Assembly (NCBI GenBank): GCA_905480485.1
Contig: CAJQQM010000040.1
Coordinates: 44,213-108,212 of the forward strand
Direction: 5' to 3'
Length of the DNA stretch: 64,000 nt
Source of the DNA: an uncultured Aureispira sp.
GTDB lineage: Bacteria; Bacteroidota; Bacteroidia; Chitinophagales; Saprospiraceae
Part shown: positions 61,282-64,000 of the stretch, piece after piece
Layout: every line of letters begins with the position of its first letter
Position numbering within the stretch: position 1 is the stretch's first letter
The notes under the pieces: model-generated
What the model was told of the DNA's origin: nothing
What the model saw: only the letters and a program-made list of their open reading frames with translations
Databases searched by the model: none
Translations under genes and position numbers: made by a program

Positions 61282-63465
61282 ATGCTTAATTTTTTTACAA
61301 TTGCCCTCCTTTATTTTTATTTAATTACGCTTACTCCGCTGCAAGGACAGTCATTATTGATAAACGAAGTTTTAGCCAGTAATACCAAGGTGAATTACGA
61401 CGGCTTTGGTGAATTTGACGATTGGATTGAATTGTATAATCCGAATGATTCAGTTGTGTATCTAGCAGGTATGTACATCAGTGACGACCCCAATGATCCA
61501 GAAAAACATCAATTCAATCTCAAAAACGATTATTGGTTGTCCATCAAAGCACATGATTATATTGTTTTGTGGTTAGATGGTGACCCCGAACAAGGCAAAA
61601 GACATCTCCCATTTCGCCTTAATAAAGAAAAGGGCAGCATTAAAATCTACGATGCTCAACTAAATGTAATAGATGAAATTGTCTATCAACGACAAACAAA
61701 AAACATATCTACAGGTAGGCTCGATAGTTCGTTTCCTGAGATAGGTGTGTTCAAAAAGCCAAGTCCTGGCAAAGCCAATAAAAAGGGTCTTAGAATAATG
61801 CCAAAACATGCTCTTGTAGAAGCTAATATTGCTTCAGGCTTTTATACTAATTCCATTCAAATACAACTTTCATCTCGATTCGATGGGCAAATTTATTATA
61901 CCACCAATGGTGCTGAACCTAGCAAAAAGGATAGTTTGTATCGACACCCAATTGATATCGACAGCAATACAGTATTAAGAACACGATTATTGCGCGAAGG
62001 CTACACAAAAGGGGCTATTTCAACCAAAAACTACTTCATCAACACACAGCACGACTTACCTATTGTGTCATTAAGTACCGACCCCAAACACCTGTGGAAC
62101 AAAAAGAAAGGTATCTATCGTAACTTCGAACGAAGAGGTTGGGAAAAACCAGCGCATGTAGACTATTTCGACAAAGATAGTCAAGGTCAATTCTTGCATG
62201 CTTTTTCAAAAAGTATTGACATCCGAATTGCCGGCAAAACGAGTAGAAGACAAGCAAAGAAATCAATCGCTATGTTTGCCAATGATCTTGATGGTCAAGA
62301 ACGCATCAATTATCAAATATTTGACGATAAACCTATTAATAGTTTTGCGTCTATTTGGCTTCGGGCCGACGCTACATCCGGAAGAAATGTTCCGCAATTG
62401 TGGGTAGGAGAACGATTCAAAAATGAATTGCTTTATGAGGTCAATAAATCGATGAATGGAAACGTTGATATGCAAGCGTATCAGCCAGTATTGCTTTATT
62501 TGAACGGTCAATTTTGGGGTTTGTATAATTTGATGGAACGTAAGGGTAGTGATTTTATACAAAACAACCATGGAATTGCCTCGGCAGATATTCTTACGGG
62601 CGAAAACACCAAAAAAGTAAAAGGCAGCGAGGCAGATTATTTGGCCTTAATGGATTACCTTGCCTTAGCGGATATTACCCAAGACAGCATCTATCAAACA
62701 GTTTGTCAACAAATTGAAATAGAGAGTTATATTGACTATTGGATTTATGAATGTTATAGCGGAGCACATGATATTAATGTAAATATACGTTACTGGAAAG
62801 CCGACAATGAGGGGTCAAAGTGGCGGTGGATAAGTTATGACCAGGATTCTTGGCATACAGCACAAGAAAACTCCTTAAATTATTTCATAGATGATGATAG
62901 AGTGTACCTACTCAAAAAACTACTCAAAAACCAACAGTTTCGCAATCAATTTATCAATCGATGTTGTGATTTTCTGAATGCTGCTTTAAAAACGGAGCAA
63001 GTATTAAATAAGCTAAACAGTATTACTAAACGCATTGAAAATGCCGTAGAATTAGATAAAAAAAGATGGCAAGACACCTTATTATATGTTCCCAAAAACG
63101 AACGGATTGATTGGATGAAAGAATATGCAAAATTGCGTCCTGATTATTTGAGGAATCACCTAATAGAATATTTTGGGCTTGGAGGGAACAGTCAACAAAT
63201 AATGGTTGATGCCTCCGAAACGAATGGAGCCGTGCGCGTGAATAGCCTAGGCTTGAAACGTAAGCGATGGACCGGAATATACTTAGAGAATGTGCCGATT
63301 AAAATTACCGCAGTCGCAGACAAAGGCTATCGCTTTGTCCGTTGGAAAAACAAACAGTTAGAAAGATCAGCAACCCTCAATATTTCAGTTTCCAAGCAGC
63401 AATCTTTTATTCCTGTATTCAAAAAAAGCAAGTTCAATCGATCGAAAAAGAAATTAAATTCTTAG
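61282..63465 (+). CDS. CotH kinase family protein with lamin-tail-like domain (start MLNFFTIALLYFY preferred to 61234)
   Basis: LTD-like LLINEVLASNTKVNYDGFGEFDDWIELYNPND; CotH motifs RIAGKTSRRQAKKSIAMF, YLNGQFWGLYNLMERKGSDFI, WRWISYDQDSW. Confidence 0.9.
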   Translation: MLNFFTIALLYFYLITLTPLQGQSLLINEVLASNTKVNYDGFGEFDDWIELYNPNDSVVYLAGMYISDDPNDPEKHQFNLKNDYWLSIKAHDYIVLWLDGDPEQGKRHLPFRLNKEKGSIKIYDAQLNVIDEIVYQRQTKNISTGRLDSSFPEIGVFKKPSPGKANKKGLRIMPKHALVEANIASGFYTNSIQIQLSSRFDGQIYYTTNGAEPSKKDSLYRHPIDIDSNTVLRTRLLREGYTKGAISTKNYFINTQHDLPIVSLSTDPKHLWNKKKGIYRNFERRGWEKPAHVDYFDKDSQGQFLHAFSKSIDIRIAGKTSRRQAKKSIAMFANDLDGQERINYQIFDDKPINSFASIWLRADATSGRNVPQLWVGERFKNELLYEVNKSMNGNVDMQAYQPVLLYLNGQFWGLYNLMERKGSDFIQNNHGIASADILTGENTKKVKGSEADYLALMDYLALADITQDSIYQTVCQQIEIESYIDYWIYECYSGAHDINVNIRYWKADNEGSKWRWISYDQDSWHTAQENSLNYFIDDDRVYLLKKLLKNQQFRNQFINRCCDFLNAALKTEQVLNKLNSITKRIENAVELDKKRWQDTLLYVPKNERIDWMKEYAKLRPDYLRNHLIEYFGLGGNSQQIMVDASETNGAVRVNSLGLKRKRWTGIYLENVPIKITAVADKGYRFVRWKNKQLERSATLNISVSKQQSFIPVFKKSKFNRSKKKLNS

Positions 63466-63490
63466 TTTATGTTGATATATAATGTAGTCC

Positions 63491-64000
63491 CTAAGAAAAA
63501 AGCTTATTGATAAATTCTTTGAGAAGGACATTCCGATGTTTAGGAGGTAATTTATTGATTAAATTGTTGATAAATTCCAATTCAGAGGGTAGTCCCTCGG
63601 CACCGCCTATGCCTAACATTTCGGCTAAATTATCAAAGTTAGAGGCTGTCATATGTTCAAACATAGGAGCAAACATTGCCGGATCTAAATCTTCTGGGCT
63701 ATTATCGCTTTGCTTAATATCAAGAATGACCTCTTTTAAATCACTAATAAGATTAGGAATGAACGCTGTATTTGCTCGATTGATACTTAAATGCAGCGCT
63801 TCTTGTGAACAGGTAGAGGCGAGTTGCACCTGAATATGCCATCCTCGTTTGGTCATAGCGTCACTAATTGCAAATACACTAACATCGGGGTCAATCGAGG
63901 CTATCGCTACCAGGTTCATAATAGGTTCGGTCATTACTTTTAGTTCAGGAATACTTTTGATGCCTTCCAGGCATAATTGAGTTGCTTTCTGAGTGGCGTC
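63491..64000 (-). CDS. PLP-dependent decarboxylase / sphingosine-1-phosphate lyase family, C-terminal part (N-terminus outside window)
   Basis: Minus frame stays open to the window edge (ATQKATQLCLEGIKSIPELKVMTEPIMNLVAIASIDPDVSVFAISDAMTKRGWHIQVQL). Confidence 0.75.
   Translation of the reverse strand, partial: DATQKATQLCLEGIKSIPELKVMTEPIMNLVAIASIDPDVSVFAISDAMTKRGWHIQVQLASTCSQEALHLSINRANTAFIPNLISDLKEVILDIKQSDNSPEDLDPAMFAPMFEHMTASNFDNLAEMLGIGGAEGLPSELEFINNLINKLPPKHRNVLLKEFINKLFS

Overview
AT-rich chromosomal segment from a Bacteroidota bacterium. The lineage call is an inference from T9SS C-terminal sorting domains, a Hc1-type histone-like gene, DUF983/DUF2452/DUF4836 families and gene content; it looks Saprospiria-like. 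Most of the window is ordinary housekeeping: tyrS, riboflavin synthase, recF, scpA, uppS, asnA, sdaA, threonine aldolase, one tRNA-Gly. It also carries large secreted proteins: alpha-2-macroglobulin, CotH, a Ser-rich T9SS protein, a BNR/sialidase-like protein, an M43 metalloprotease. I found no convincing IS element, prophage or CRISPR array. The best signal is non-annotated: the asnA (asparagine synthetase) leader at 22096-22372 (minus strand) appears to hold two tandem transcription attenuators. Each has a short, extremely Asn-rich leader peptide (MYYSTTNNNSYFNCFNNIKVRS and MTNRTTSNNLNMNINNGFKPPGLS), a candidate antiterminator segment near its stop codon, and an intrinsic terminator. Other items: a perfect TGTGA-N6-TCACA palindrome upstream of a Crp/Fnr gene whose recognition helix reads SREVISR; a PolX-type protein whose nucleotidyltransferase aspartates appear lost; a TyrRS with an altered HIGH motif and a C-terminal extension; an ABC permease with a 24-bp His-rich tandem repeat; a helical orphan protein with a pore-forming-toxin-like hydrophobic segment; and a NUDIX ORF starting directly after a terminator.
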